A stretch of DNA of 64,000 nucleotides from Gari tellinella. Taxonomy: Eukaryota > Mollusca > Bivalvia > Cardiida > Psammobiidae. A program made the position numbers and the translations under genes. Location of the stretch: positions 34,282,356-34,346,355 of the forward strand of contig OV277870.1 of the NCBI GenBank assembly GCA_922989275.2, given 5' to 3'. Of this stretch, positions 1 through 13,900 are shown piece by piece (the stretch's first letter is position 1; each line of letters opens with the position of its first letter). The notes beneath the pieces are model-generated. The model saw only the letters and a list, made by a program, of their open reading frames with translations, had not been told where the DNA came from and made no database searches.

Positions 1-82
1 CTGCTTTACTTTCAGCATGCTTTAAGTGATCACCTATTTTCAATACTAGAAACAGGCTATGGGGTAATGGGTTGAGGAGAAA
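1..82. repeat. Family A element, right part
   Basis: Begins inside core 1 (ctgctttactttcagcatgctttaag) and ends at the worn terminus ggggtaatgggttgag; left half lies off the window. Confidence 0.75.
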
Positions 83-575
83 GGGGTTAAGTAACTGTAT
101 TCACTCAGTTTGATATATTTAGGTGAGATTGTATAGAACCTTCCATATCTGATTACATGAGATGCTGAATATTCAGATTTTTATCAATTGTTGGTTATAA
201 AAGCGACCAGACTCTATCATATACATAATAAAGTGTTATGTACGGTCTGGTGAGATTTGAAATTGGCAATTTGACACTTGCTTATATCAGCAGCTTCTTA
301 ATGAGATGAACTGAGGGGAAATAATGTACGCGCATCTGAATAGAAATAGTGAATAGAATCAGGTATCGGGTATCCTGAATTTCATACAGAAATATTATTA
401 TACTCCTGGGGTTCCTTTCATAGACATAAGTTAGCCTGGATTGTACAGTAACCTCCGTCATTACGATCTCTCAATAAATAGCTTATTTTATGAAGTTAAG
501 GTATGTGATTGACTAAAGCAGGGTGAAAGTAAAGCAGAAAGCTTACCTTAAGTTGGGACTTTTGTTCAACATCCA
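83..575. other. Upstream intron of ALDH4A1, mostly unclassified
   Basis: AT-rich intronic sequence. A worn core 1 is visible at about 512-560 (taaagcagggtgaaagtaaagcag). No exon with a Met and a presequence was found. Confidence 0.4.
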
Positions 576-815
576 ACACTGAGTCTTTTACCTAATATAC
601 TTAGTATATAATTTATGCCACTGAAGAAAATAGTTCAACAAAAATACAGTCATGAATATTGTACCATATAAGATCATTTTTATAGCCTAGCGTAGGGCAG
701 CTTAAAGCAGACTGAAATAAAAGCAGAATGCTCCTTAAGGAGTATTCTGCTTTACTTTCAACCTACCTTTAGTGGTCAACCATCTTGAAAACTTAAAATA
801 GGTTTGGGGTAATGG
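576..815. repeat. Family A element with core 1
   Basis: Long arm with the cactgaagaaaatag motif, hairpin centred on ccttaagg 733-740, and terminus ggggtaatgg. Both ends are worn. Confidence 0.7.
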
Positions 816-1050
816 CTCAAATAAGAGTGAATGTTAAAGCAGAGTGTTACAATAAACATGTATCTTAAGACAATATTTGTAACATTGTAAGGTCGGTCAT
901 CAAAACGGGATACCAGTATAGATGAACCCTCCATCCAGTTAATTATAGAATAACAAATCTTACAGCTGATAGTTTGTCAAACCAACCTGTTGTAACTCAA
1001 TATCGTACCATTGGGGAGTTGACAAAGTGGAACAAATACAGAGTGACGTC

Positions 1051-1459
1051 TAACAGTTGAACCTAGATATCTCGATACCCCATAGCCTGCCATTAACCCA
1101 TTAACTAACAGTTGAACCTAGATATCTCGATACCCCATAGCCTGCCATTAACCCATTAACTACACAGTTGAACCTAGATATCTCGATACCCCATAGCCTG
1201 CCATTAACCCATTAACTACACAGTTGAACCTAGATATCTCGATACCCCATAGCCTGCCATTAACCCATTAACTACACAGTTGAACCTCGATATCTCGATA
1301 CCCCATAGCCTGCCATTAACCCATTAACTACACAGTTGAACCTAGATATCTCGATACCCCATAGCCTGCCATTAACCCATTAACTAACAGTTGAACCTAG
1401 ATATCTCGATACCCCATAGCCTGCCATTAACCCATTAACTAACAGTTGAACCTCGATAT
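1051..1459. repeat. Minisatellite, about 7 copies of a 55-57 bp unit
   Basis: Unit includes CAGTTGAACCTAGATATCTC then GATACCCCATAGCCTGCCAT and ends TAACCCATTAAC. The CCCCATAGCCTG...AACCCATTA part resembles the end of family A, so the array probably grew from an A terminus. Copies are nearly identical; the first and last carry TAACAG where middle ones carry TACACAG. Confidence 0.9.
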
Positions 1460-1619
1460 CTCAAACTGGTTAACCCATTACTCCATTAATATGGGAATTA
1501 TTCACACACTCAGAAAAGTAGTCTCAAGCTAGGAAGGTCTGAATATGAAATGAATTTCCAGTACCTTTCCAATTAGGAACTTATTTTTAACTGTATAAAT
1601 TGGAACTTTAGTGGAGGAA

Positions 1620-1757
1620 TAAATTAAAGGTGTAAAAAAACATATTAATGGGGTAACGGGTTAAGGAGCTTTCTGGTGAACATTCATCTTGCTTTAAGCA
1701 GTATCATGCCTTAAAGTTAAACATATGGCAAAATACATTTGTTTTCATTATCTTCAG
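1620..1757. other. Intron end before the first visible ALDH4A1 exon
   Basis: Contains a scrap of a family A terminus (ggggtaacgggttaa, 1648-1665) and a worn core-1 arm, then the acceptor. Confidence 0.4.
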
Positions 1758-1971
1758 GTTTTTGACAGGCGTACGATCAGGCTCAACAGAGGCTTTCAAC
1801 TACGACACATACGTAGCCAAGAATGAACCTATGCCAACATACGCCCCTGGAACAAAAGAGAGGGACCTTCTCATGGAAACATTAGAGAGTTATGAGGGCA
1901 AAGTCAAAGATATTCCAATTGTGATTGGAGACACAGAAATAAGAACAAAAGATGTGAAACACCAAGTTTGC
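1758..1971 (+). CDS. ALDH4A1: ALDH4A1 first visible coding exon
   Basis: Opens after ...ttatcttcag with one base completing a split codon, then FLTGVRSGSTEAFNYDTY and on to DVKHQVC, ending at gtaggt. This matches the mature N-terminus just after the transit peptide (human NEPVLAFTQGSPERD region aligns with NEPMPTYAPGTKERD). There is no in-frame Met that fits a start, so the exon is internal. Confidence 0.95.
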
Positions 1972-4900
1972 GTAGGTATTGTGTAGGGGTGTAGCAATAT
2001 GATAAAAACCCAATTGCAATTGCAGAGGGACCATATTGTACTATATTGCAATATATTGTGGCAACTTGTAAGTACAAAAAATGGATAGAAATTAGCCTTG
2101 AAAACTTATAGCATTGAGAGGATAAAAAGAGTGTTTTAAATATGAGGAAGGGTCCAAATTAAGATAGACATTTGCTGTGAGTATTGTAATTGTCACAGCA
2201 TTACATTCAGATTAATAGGGCATATTAATTCCCCTCTTATGTGTGCTCGTAAATAATAATATATAGAATATTGCAATACAGAAAAAGTGTAAGGCAATAT
2301 GTATTGCTAAGATGCGTACTGCAATATAACAATATATTGTCATATTGTTACACACCTTAGTATTGTGTGTTTGTGTTAGAAAGCCACACATAAACTCTTT
2401 GCATGCTAATAGCAAAACCTTGATAATCTATGCAAACAGTTTAGATCCTCATGAGACACAGAATAACCAGAATACAGGAGCCCTCTGATCAGGGTCTGCT
2501 CTCATGTTTGCTAAATTATATTAGCATTTATTAAACTACCCAGAATTCTATGGGTGTAAATGGTTAAGCTGCCACCTGTGTTAGATACCTGTTCACAAAA
2601 AGTTGTTAACATTGATATTTATTTCATTAATTTCAATGAGTTTCTGATTCAGCTTTGACACATCTTAGATAGACATTTTAAAGGTTCATTTTTTTACTCT
2701 TTCCTAGATGAAGAAGTATCTAAGGGTGCCTCTGCCTATTTCTTTGTTTGTCTTGCAAAGGAGTACATGTATTAATATTTGAAAAAGTATTAATATTGGA
2801 AGAAGCTTATAGCAGGATGGAAGTAAAGCAGATAGCTTTCTGCTATATTTCCATCATGCTTGAATCAGTCACTTGCCTTGAACACTGCTTCATGGCTATG
2901 AGTGAATTTCACTTTTGACTCTGTTGGAAATTGGGGTTAAATCTATCTTGGTGACTTTAAATTAGATAGTGTCTTCATGCTTGATAATCATTGTAATATT
3001 TTCTCTTGCAGCCATTCGATCACAAGAGACAAATTGCCAAGTTTCACTACGCCACAGAGGTGAGCTGTTTCCAAGTATAAAGGTTTTATGCCATGCCACA
3101 TTATCAACCCATTTTATACCTTGATATTTTCAATTGATGCTTCCGTAACAGCCTCTGATCAGGATCTACACGGTTTGACATTTTGCAAGAAACTGTAAAG
3201 GGTTAAACAACCTTAAATAGTCAGAGAAGGACTAGACTTAATTGAAACTTGAATGGTCTATTAACTCTTTGCATGCTAGCGGCGGATATATGTGCCACAG
3301 TGATTACCTTTGCAAACAGTTTGGATCCAGATGAGACGCCGTGTCTCATCAGGATCTAAACTGTTTGACTTTCTGATCCTGTTTTGAAAAGAAATTTAGA
3401 AAATTCTGTTTTAAGAACAGTTGTTGCAGCGGCAGACACAAAAATTACCCAGCATGCAAAGAGTTAAAAGTTTCTGGGGTGAATGAGTTAATGCTAGTTG
3501 ATAGGTGAAGCCTCTCAACACGAGGCAGTATCTTTGCTGAATTTTCAAATGGATTCTTCCATTTTCTGGTAAATGACTACCGGTAGTTCAAATTAACTTG
3601 AAGTAGTTTGTCACAAAACTGTTTGAAGCATAGCAACCAGTGCCGATCCTGATCAGAGAGATTCTTTTAGCTCTATTGTTATTACATTTTGGTATGTCGG
3701 GCAGTGAGCAGGTTAAGTATATTACCTTAACTCATTGAGCCCTAGTGAGGCATATATGTGTCCTCCACCAAAAGTGTACCTGTGAAGAGTACACTTGTCT
3801 AATGCAAACAGTGAAGTCCTTGATTCTAATCAGGGACTTCACTGTTTGTCATTTTGTAACCTAAATAGTCTAAAATGGACCAGCCTTTACTGAAACTGTC
3901 CATTGGACGTTTCAGGGGATAATGAGTTAAACTAGATATAACACTGTCTTAATCGTTCTTATTTTGCTTCATAATAGGATATCATTCAGAAGGCAATTGA
4001 AAATTCCCTGGAGCAGAGAAAAGCGTGGGATCGAAAACCTTTGTCTGAGAGGGCAGAAATATTCTGGAGGGCAGGAGAGTTGATCGCAACAAAGTACAGA
4101 TACCATGTGCTCGCCACTACTATGCTGGGGCAGGTAGGAAGCCCTCTGAGCATGTACAATGACTGGACATGCATTTATTAGCAGGATCCAGATTATAGGA
4201 CACCAAGTTTATTAACTGGTCTTATGCAAACAGTGTAGACCCTGATCAGAGGGCTCCTAAGGAGCCCTCTGATCAGGGTCTGCACTGTTTGTCATTTTGC
4301 AATAGATCACAACACACAACCCTAAATAGCAAAAAATGGACTAGACGTAATAGGAAAGTGGAACTGTCCATTAAAAGTTTCAGTAGTGAATGAGTTAATG
4401 AGGACTGCTCTGTTAATAATCCCCTATCATTTTATTTCTGGATCCGTCAGTCTGTCCAGTTAGTCTTGTAATGGTGCACCATGCTGCGGTGGTAGTGATG
4501 TAGTGTAGCGACCACCATGCTTGGCCAGGTAGGAAGATCATAGTGTGTGTGGAAATAGTTTGGATCCAGATGAGATTCCAAGTAACATCTGATTAGGATC
4601 CACGCTGTTTGATATTCATTACATTTCTTCAGTTACTAGTGGATTTTTAGAGAAAAGAAAAGTGGAAGAATGTTAATTTTCTAATTTCAGCAGAAATTAA
4701 TTTTGAAGCTGATGAATTTAATTCAGGTTCCAGGGAGTTAACGCTGTCCAATATAACAGATAGTTATTAAGCAAATAACTTAAATCAAACTGATAAGCAT
4801 TTGTTGCAATATTTTGTGAAAGATAGGTGACTGCTTAGTACTTAAAGCAAAATGAAAGTGAAGCAATGTATTTTTTGGAGCCTTCTGCTTTATTTTCATC

Positions 4901-7900
4901 TTGTTTTAAGCTGCCACCTGTATTTAACATTGAGCGATTTATTATTTTGGTACATTTACCAGGACACAGAAGAAAGTGTGATGTGATATAGGACTGAAGC
5001 AGAAGAAGCGGGTAGGGTAGGGTGAATGGGAATGGTTTAATTCCAACATTTAAAGAGGTTTTTCTTTCTGTTACAGGCAAAAACTATATGGCAAGCTGAG
5101 ATAGATTCTGGAGCTGAGCTTATTGATTTCTTGAAATTCAACACACAGTTTGCAAGGGTAAGGAATTTGGTTTTACATACAGTGGTACAGACACTATTCT
5201 TTCCCAACCTATTATGTTTATACCCAACTATTACAGTTTGGAGCCAGATTATTATTTTTAGCTCACCTGAGCTAGCTCAGTGTGAGCTTTTGCAATCCTT
5301 GAATGTCCGTCGTCCGTCGTCAACAATTTTAGTGTTTACACTCTAGAGGCCACAATATTTATCCAATCTTTCTCAAACTTGCGCAGATTGTATATTACCA
5401 TAAGAGTTCGTATGAGTTTGATTATCTTTGAAATCAGACCAATAGGTCAGGAGTAATCTACCTTTGAATTGCTGAAAATGCCATATTTAAGGGTGTTTAC
5501 ACTCTAGAGGCCACAATATTTATCCAATCTTTCTCAAACTTGCTCAGATTGTATATTACCATAAGAGTTCGGACGAGTTTGATTATGGTTGGAATCAGAC
5601 CAATAGGTCAGGAGTTATCTACCTTTGAATTGCTCAAAATGCCATATTTAAGGGTGTTTACACTCTAGATGCCAGAATTTTTATCCAATCTATCTCAAAC
5701 TTGCTCAGATTGTATATGACTATAAGAGTTCGAAAGAGTTTGATTATTTGATTATGGTTGAAATCAGACTAATAGAACGAGAGTTATCTACCTTTGAATT
5801 GCTGAAAATGTCATATTTAAGGGTGTTTACACTGTAGAGGCCACACTTTTTATCTGATCTTTCTCAAACTTGCTCAGATTGTAATATTACCATTAGAGTT
5901 CAGATGAGTTTGATTATGGTTGAAATCAGACTCATAGGTCAAAGAGTTATCTACCTTTGAATTGCTGAAAATGCCATATTTAATGGTGTTTACACTCTAG
6001 CGGCCACAATTTTTATCCAGTCTTTTTCAAACTTGCTCAGATTGTATATTACTATAAGAGCTTGAATAAGTGTGATTATGGTTGAAATCGGACCAATAGG
6101 CCAAGAGTAATCTTCCCTTGAATAGCTAAAAATGCCATAACTTACAGCGTTTACACTATTGCAACTACAGTTTTCAATGTATTTTGATTATACTTGCACA
6201 CAAAGTATATAGCTATAAGTTCTCTAAGGAGTGCAATCATTGTTGAAATTTAATCATTATGGTAATAGTTATCTGCCCTTGATATACTTTGAAATGCTAG
6301 AAAAGGCTTCATTTCAGTATTGTTTAGGTTCTAGTTCTAGTTCTTCCCTTGATGTACTCTACTACATGTATACTAGAATTATGAGGTTGTATTCCATAAT
6401 TCCAATTTTGTTTACATGCTATACTTCAAATTTGAATGGATTTAGAATAAAACGGGTGAAATTCAAAGGTAAAGCTATCAGGCTTCATTACAAATGGTGA
6501 GCAATACCAGGGCCTTCAGGCCCTCTTGTTATAGGTGTCAGATCAGGCATCAAATCTGCTTCTCCATTTCATTGCATTTCATGTGCATCTGGTATTGTTT
6601 AACCCTTTCCCCCATATTAACGCCTCTTAGCGCATTCAGTTTATTCCTTCACTGAACAAAATAGTTCAATTAAACATGAACCATAAGAAATATTTTCTAA
6701 ATCCTAGCAGATGGTAGCTCAAAGTAGGTTGAAAGTAAAGCAGAATGCAAGACTGGTAGCTAGTTCATGCAGGGCAATAAGGATATGAAAGAAGCTATAT
6801 TTGCATTACTATTGTCCTGCAGTAAACAACTTTAAATGGCTTCTTTCCATATATTTATCTCACTTCCCGAATGATTTGGTTTTCAGAGGTTTGACAGTGT
6901 ACACAGTTTGTGTTTTATTGTTTACAGGAGGTGACACAGTACCAGCCAATCAGTCCTAACCCAGTGGAAACCAACACACTGAGATACAGAGGATTGGAGG
7001 TAGGTCATAGCTCCATAAATATGCTGTTTTTATGCCTCTAATGATTTCTACACTTAGTAGTCCCAATAAAGAAAGTCTTGAATATGAAATGCAGAAAGTA
7101 TTTTATTGTCTTTCAAAATGGTAACTTAAAGCAGGTTCAAAGTAAAGCAAAATGCTCCTTTATGCTGTTAAGTTCTCACCTATCTTAAAAAATAGAATCA
7201 GGCTATGAGGGAACTGATTAAGCAGTTACTAGAGACCTTAAGAGAAATCTGTGCTTTTAGCTCACCTGAGCACAAAGTGCTCAAGGTGAGCTTTTGTGGT
7301 CGGTCTTTGTCCGGCGTCCATCGTGCGTTATGCGTGGGGCATCGTGCGTCAACATTTTCTTTAAACATCTTCTTCTTCTTAACCACATGCCTGATTGCAA
7401 CCAAGCTTCACAGGAATGTTCCTTGGGTCAAGGTCTTTCAAAGTTGTTCAAAGAATTTGAAACAATGCAGAACTCTGGGGAAAAAATAAGGAAATCTTTA
7501 AAAATCTTCTTGTCAAAAATCACAAGGGCCAGAGCTTAGAAATTTGGCACATAGCATCATCTATAGGTCCTCTATCAAGATTGTTCAAATTTTGCCCCTT
7601 CTCCGCCTCAGGGGTCACGGTTTTACATAGAATTATATAGTGAAATGTGCAAACATCTTTTTCTCTGAAACTAATAAAGCAAGAGCTTTGATATTTGGCA
7701 TGGTGTAACATCTAGAGGTCCTTCACATATATTGTTGAATTGGTTTCGGTCTGTTGAATATCTGGGTCAGCGGAGCTAAAAATTTATTTTTTCAAGGAAA
7801 AATTAAAAAATCTTCTTGTCTGAAACCAAAATAGAGTGAGTTTAGATAGTTTGCACCTAGCATCGTCTACATGTACTCTATCAAGATTGTTCAAAATTTG

Positions 7901-10900
7901 CCCCTGGGTTCAAAATTGAGCCCACCCTGGGAGGTCACCGTTTTACATCTAGATTTATATAGTGAAATGTTAAAACAGCTTTTTCTCTGAGATCAATATG
8001 GCCAGAGCTTTGATATTTGGCTTGGTGTAACTTCTAGAGGTCCTTCACATATATTGTTGAATTGGTTTAGGTCTGTTGAATATCTGGATCAGCGGAGCTA
8101 AAAATAGATTTTTTTCAATAAAAACTTGAAAAATCTTCTTGTCTGAAATCATAGTACACCAAGCTTAGATATTTTGAACATAGCTATGCATTAGGGTCCT
8201 CTATATAAGTTGTTGGAAGTTTTGCCCCTGGGTCATAATTGGCCCCAGCCGGGGGTCACCATTTTGCATTATATTGTTATATTGTGAAATATTCATACAT
8301 CTTTTGCTCTGAAATCAATACGGCTTTGAAATTTTGCATGGTTTAACCTCTAGAGGTAGCTTCACATATGTTAATGAATTGGTTTGGGTCTGTTGCATAT
8401 CTTAAACTAGATTTTTTCAATGAAAACTTGAAAAATTATCTTGTCTGAAACCATGGTAGTACACTGAGCTTAGATATTTGGCACATAGCATCGTCTACAG
8501 ATCCGCTATCAAAGTTGTTCAAATTATGTCCCTGGGCTCAAAATTGGCAAGGCCAGGGGATCACAGTTTTACATAGAATTATGTAGTAAACATCTTCTCA
8601 AAAACCACAAAGGGACAAACCTTAGATATTTGGCACATAGTATCATCTGTAGGTCCTCTATCAAGATTGTTCAAGATTTTCCCCTGCATATCAAATATGA
8701 CCCCACCCCTAGTTTACCTCATCAGTGAAAATTTACAAATTTTCTTGTCTGAAATCACTTGACCCAACTTAGCGTCACCATGGTCAGGTGAGCGATCAAG
8801 GGCCATTATGGCCCTCTTGTTTGGTTAGCCACTGAACCCCTCAGGCTTAGCTGTGTTGTTTTAAAAAAAAAATGCTAAGTAGGAACTAAGTTTTGTAGAC
8901 CTATGCAAACAATCTTGATCCAGATCAGACACTGTTTAACTCAGCATCTGATCAGGATCAAAACTGTTTACATCATAAATCTTCAGTTATAGTCAAACCC
9001 ATCTATTATGACCATTCCGGAGATCATAAGTTGATAGTAAGGAAATCAGATGCCAGCTTAACACAAGTTGAGAGTAAAGCAGAAATCTCCTTAAGGCCAC
9101 TCCCTTGCCTTTAACCCTTTTCCCCATAGACTGTTTCTAGTTTTGAAAATAGGTGATTTCTTAAAGCAGGTTGAAAGTAAAGCAGAATGCGGCTTACAGC
9201 GCATTCTGCTTTACTTTCAGCCTGTTTTAAGCTACCATATGCTATAATAAAGAAAATATTCCTTATGGTACATATTCATGACTGTATTAATTTGAACTAT
9301 TTTCTTCAGTGGAGGAATAAACTGAATGCGCTGAAAGGCACTTCTATGGGGCAAAGGGTTAAAACTGAAAACCTAACTTTACCCAGTGGTGTTGTAATAG
9401 AGAGATTTTGTTTGTATGGAAGAGATAATGTCAGAATAAAGCAGGCATTACTTTTAGTAGATGATATTAATTCACCAAATATAAATTATTAAACCCATTG
9501 AACCCTAGTGAAGTATACACACACCCTTTACAAACAGTGTACCTGTGAAGAGTACACTTGTCCGATACAAACAGAGTAGACCCAGATCAGAGGGCTCCTG
9601 TAGGAACCCTCTGATTCGGATCTGCACAGTTTGTTTTCTTGCAATATATTTTAAATACAACCGTAAATAGTCAAAAATTGAATAAACAGAATTTGAAATT
9701 GGAATGGTCCATTTGAAGTTTGAGGGGTCAATGAGTTAAGTCTGTAACTTTGTATTTCAGGGGTTCTGGGCAGCCATCACACCATTCAACTTTACAGCCA
9801 TTGGTGGACATCTGTGCTCCGCTCCTGCAATGATGGTAACTTTCTTGAACTTTCTTGGTGATTCCTTGTAAGAGCACTGCTCCTTTATTAGTGCCATAAA
9901 TGTTTTTTCTGCATCCATTAGTCTGTTCGGTTAAGGTCTTGTAATGACTCACCGAAGTGAAATTCGAGAGATGACAGCAAAGAGGTTCTATGTGACATTC
10001 TAACACACCTTGTGCACATCCTTATATAAAAAAGAAGGAACGTATTGAGTTTAAATTCTCAATCAAATACGCACACGCTGTAACGGTTAACGTGACATAA
10101 TATGGCTTGGAAAATGGGTACGCCATGAAATGCAGCTTCAGTGCAAATTGAGGTTATATTGAAGTGTTAGAATCAAAATTATAAATTGAAGTGAGTGTTT
10201 AGCATGCAATAAAACACGGGTAGTTGTTGAGATGCTGGTAATTCAATCACTTGGCCTTTGGCTTTTGGCCGCGTGATTTAATTATTATGCATCTCAACAA
10301 CTACCTGTGTTTTATTGCACGATAAAACACTGGTATGAATTTGTTTTTTCTTAATTAGATTTAAAGGTACATTGTACTAAGAACATTTTCTCACTTACAG
10401 TTGAAATGAAAGGAATTACTCATATCTACAAGAAATCAGTCAGATTGGTTTTAGTAATGCCTACAGCAAGGACTTTTGATTATGAAGTAATTGACTTGAA
10501 AAGTCTTCGTATAGGAGTAAAACCCAGTTCACTTGTCTTATGCAAACAGTGTTGACTCTGATCAAAGGGATCCTACAGGAGCCTTCTGATTAGGGTCTGC
10601 ACTGTTTGCTATTTTTGCAATATTTTGCAAAACACTACCCTAAACTATCAAAATTGGATAGGTTGAATTGGAAACTGGAATTGTCCATTTGAATTATATG
10701 GGATAAATGAATTAAAACTTACAGAATCCAAAGAGGTTTCTAAGTCTGCACAGAGTTATGTTCTTTTTATGTAGTTTTCAAATATTTAAGTAAGTGCCGA
10801 ACCAAAGTATACAAGTATTGACTTGTATGTTTTTCTAGGGCAATGTTGTTGTATGGAAGCCGTCTGATACAGCCATGCTATCTAACTACCTGGTCTACCA

Positions 10901-13900
10901 GATATACCGTGAGGCCGGCCTCCCTCCAGGTATAATCAACTTTGTGCCAGCCGATGGACCTTTGTTTGGTAACACAATTACAGCATCTAAAGACCTGGCT
11001 GGAGTCAACTTTACCGGCAGTGTGAAGTAAGGAACACTTGTATGAGAATCACTGTAAACTACAGTCGAACCTTTACTTACCCACAACTCCATAAAACACC
11101 TTTTAACCCATTACCCCATAAATACGCCTTATTATGCCTCAAATTTATTCCTCCACTGAAGAAACCACTTTCACTTCATACATTCATGAATGTGCACCAT
11201 AAGAAATATTTCCAATATCCTTACAGATGGTAGCATAAAGCAGACTGAAAGTAAAGCAGAATGTGCCTTAAGGCACATTCTGCTTTATTTTCAATTTGCT
11301 TTAAGTGATCACCTGCCTTTAAAACTAGAAACAAGCTATCAGATAAAGGGTTAATTCCTGTTTCTTACCTACCTACAAAAGTTGTCCCAGCTAGAAAGTC
11401 CTGAACATGAAAAACAGCAAATATTACAGGTGACAGTATCACTTTGCATTCAAATAGCTAAATCACCCTGACAGTAATGAAGAAAGCCCCCTCTTTGTTA
11501 ATTTTTTATCTTGCTAATTATCTGTACCCAAACTGTTTGCAATTTTCAGTTAAGTTGTCAGTTGATCTGTTACCTTCGGTTAACTCTTTCAAATCCATGG
11601 GCCTGTTTAAAATGTAATTGTTATATATGCAAACAGTGTAGACAGTGCTCCAGATAAGGTGGGTATGTGCGTTTTTCCGCATATTTTTTGGAGAGAAACG
11701 CATTTGAAATGACAATCCAGGCGTACAAAAACGCACAAAGAAATTTCGTACGCATTTCAAATGTAAGTTGTCCGGCGAAATAGACCATGAACAGGTAGAT
11801 TGTGCTTCAGTTTTGCGTGTTTGATGGGTTAGAACTACCTTCTTTACATAGAAAAATATCTTCAAACCAGTCCGTATATTTTAAGTGAAATGTTTACCTT
11901 GACACCGTTCGCTGTTTTAATTACTTTCGCACCCACAGTGTCTTGCCTCATTCTCGAACTTAACAAGCAGCAACATTGGATCGGCCGATTTATCTCGAAA
12001 CCGTAGCCTTTCAGAAAGGATTTGTGAATTCGGCGTACTATAAAACTAAAAATACTCGGATTCCCGAATAAACACGCCCGCGTCGTCTTCCCCCGACTAC
12101 TAGGTACGGGTCGAAACATTATTGGACAAAATTGTCATTGCAAGCGTCGGCAGAAAAAAACATTTTATGATGGCGTCGTCTGGTGTTGGTCGACGTAAAA
12201 AGTAATGATAAAACCGTTTAAACGCCTATACTATTCAATTTGGAAAACGTGAGGATGCCGTGAGCTGTTATTCAAATCTATCATTGATTGTTAATTAATA
12301 GCGTCATTCGCGAGGACAACCCAAGTGTAGAAAAATCCGCAAAAATTATCAAAAGAAAACACAACGGTGCCCAGGTAAATGAAATTTAAAAGAATCTTGG
12401 AAATGACTTATCCCTGCTTAAATATCAACTATAAGGGACAAGATCGAGAAACAGTATTGAAATGTCCTATATATGCATTGAGGGAAAGGTAGACACCTTG
12501 TTGGCTAAAATAATCGTGCAAAGAAATACTGTTGACAGGCATGCATAAAACAGCATAAGCTACAAGTGTTCAAATATGAACAGGAATGCACATATGGCCC
12601 AGTGTTTGGCTCAGATGATGGCATTTACATATTTAGAAGTGTGTACATGCCTGCATTGCTCAATTCAGTCAAAGTTAAATTTAGTTAAAGTTTCCATTGT
12701 TTGTATTCTGCGTAGATTTAAAGTTTTCCATTGTTTGTATTCTGCGTAGATTTTCAGCATTTGATTTTGATTTTCAGCATTGAAGTAAAAATAGTGCGAG
12801 TACGTACTCATTGCATGCAAAAATTATCTGGAGCACTGCTGTAGACCGATATCAGAGGGCTCCTTTAGGAGCCCGCTGATCAGGGTCTACACTGTACGTT
12901 AAATAAGAACAGTATTTATTAAACTATCCAGGATTCCAAGTGGACTGGTTCGTGACATTTTATATGTATTATGTTGTATTTGAGCATTGACCAAATACTG
13001 TATGTGTAAGTCAAAATAAAATATGTTCTATGTTCTGTTCATGTTTTGGTAACTAAAAATATAGTAATAAACATAATAACCCACAAGAGTTACTTAGTGT
13101 TGAAAGAGTTAAAAGTTAAAGTTTTGTAGTGGCTCACAGGTAAAGGTGTCATAGGCTGCTTAGTTGGAGGAAAGTTTTGATTGAAATAAATGTTTTATAC
13201 ACAGGACATTCAAGACACTATGGAAAGGAGTGGCAGCCAATTTAGATAACTACAAAACATATCCAAGACTGATAGGAGGTATGTACTGGTGTTAACACTG
13301 GAGTGCAATACTACTAATCTTTATCAATAACAAAGTCCCCTTTTATTGGTTTAACCCATTACCCCATAGCCTGTTTCTAGCATATGAAATAGTTTTCCAC
13401 TTAAAGCAGGCTGAAAATAAAGCAAAATGCGCCTTAAGGCGCATTCTGCTTTATTTTCAGCTTGCTGTAAGCCACAATCTTCTAGGGTATAGAAAATATT
13501 TCTTATGGCACATATTCATGAATGTATACATTGGAACTATTTTCTACATGAAATAAATCAAAGGCATGAAAAGTCGTCATTATGGGATACTGGGTTAATC
13601 CTGATAATAATATTGTGTGATGTTGCTCTGGTGGGGTTATGCACATTAACCGGAAAGAAGAAAAAGAATGTTGACATTTAAATGTATTCAACTTGCTTCA
13701 GTGCAGTCAAATTGGTTAGAAAAAACTCATTCAATTAAGTCAAGTCCATTAACAATGTTTTCAACCCATGTGGCCAGTATACATGTACATGTCATTAACA
13801 AACAGGGTACCTCTGAAGAGTACACTTGTCCTATGCAAACTGTGTAGAACACCCCTTCTCTGATCAGGTTCTGCACTGTTTCTGTCATTTGTCAATATAT

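Noticed and set aside
1051..1459. CRISPR-like array
   Set aside because: The repeats are contiguous with no unique spacers, in an animal intron; a plain minisatellite.
1..1757. Search for the missing ALDH4A1 5' exon
   Set aside because: No ATG-led basic/hydroxylated presequence with a compatible donor was found; the stretch is A repeats, a minisatellite and AT-rich intron, so the exon is taken to lie off the window.
11518..12119. Two minus-strand open frames of 115 and 85 residues in the hAT-like element
   Set aside because: No hAT dimerisation, BED or RNase-H-like motifs visible; overlapping frames with stops fit chance in a CpG-richer region.
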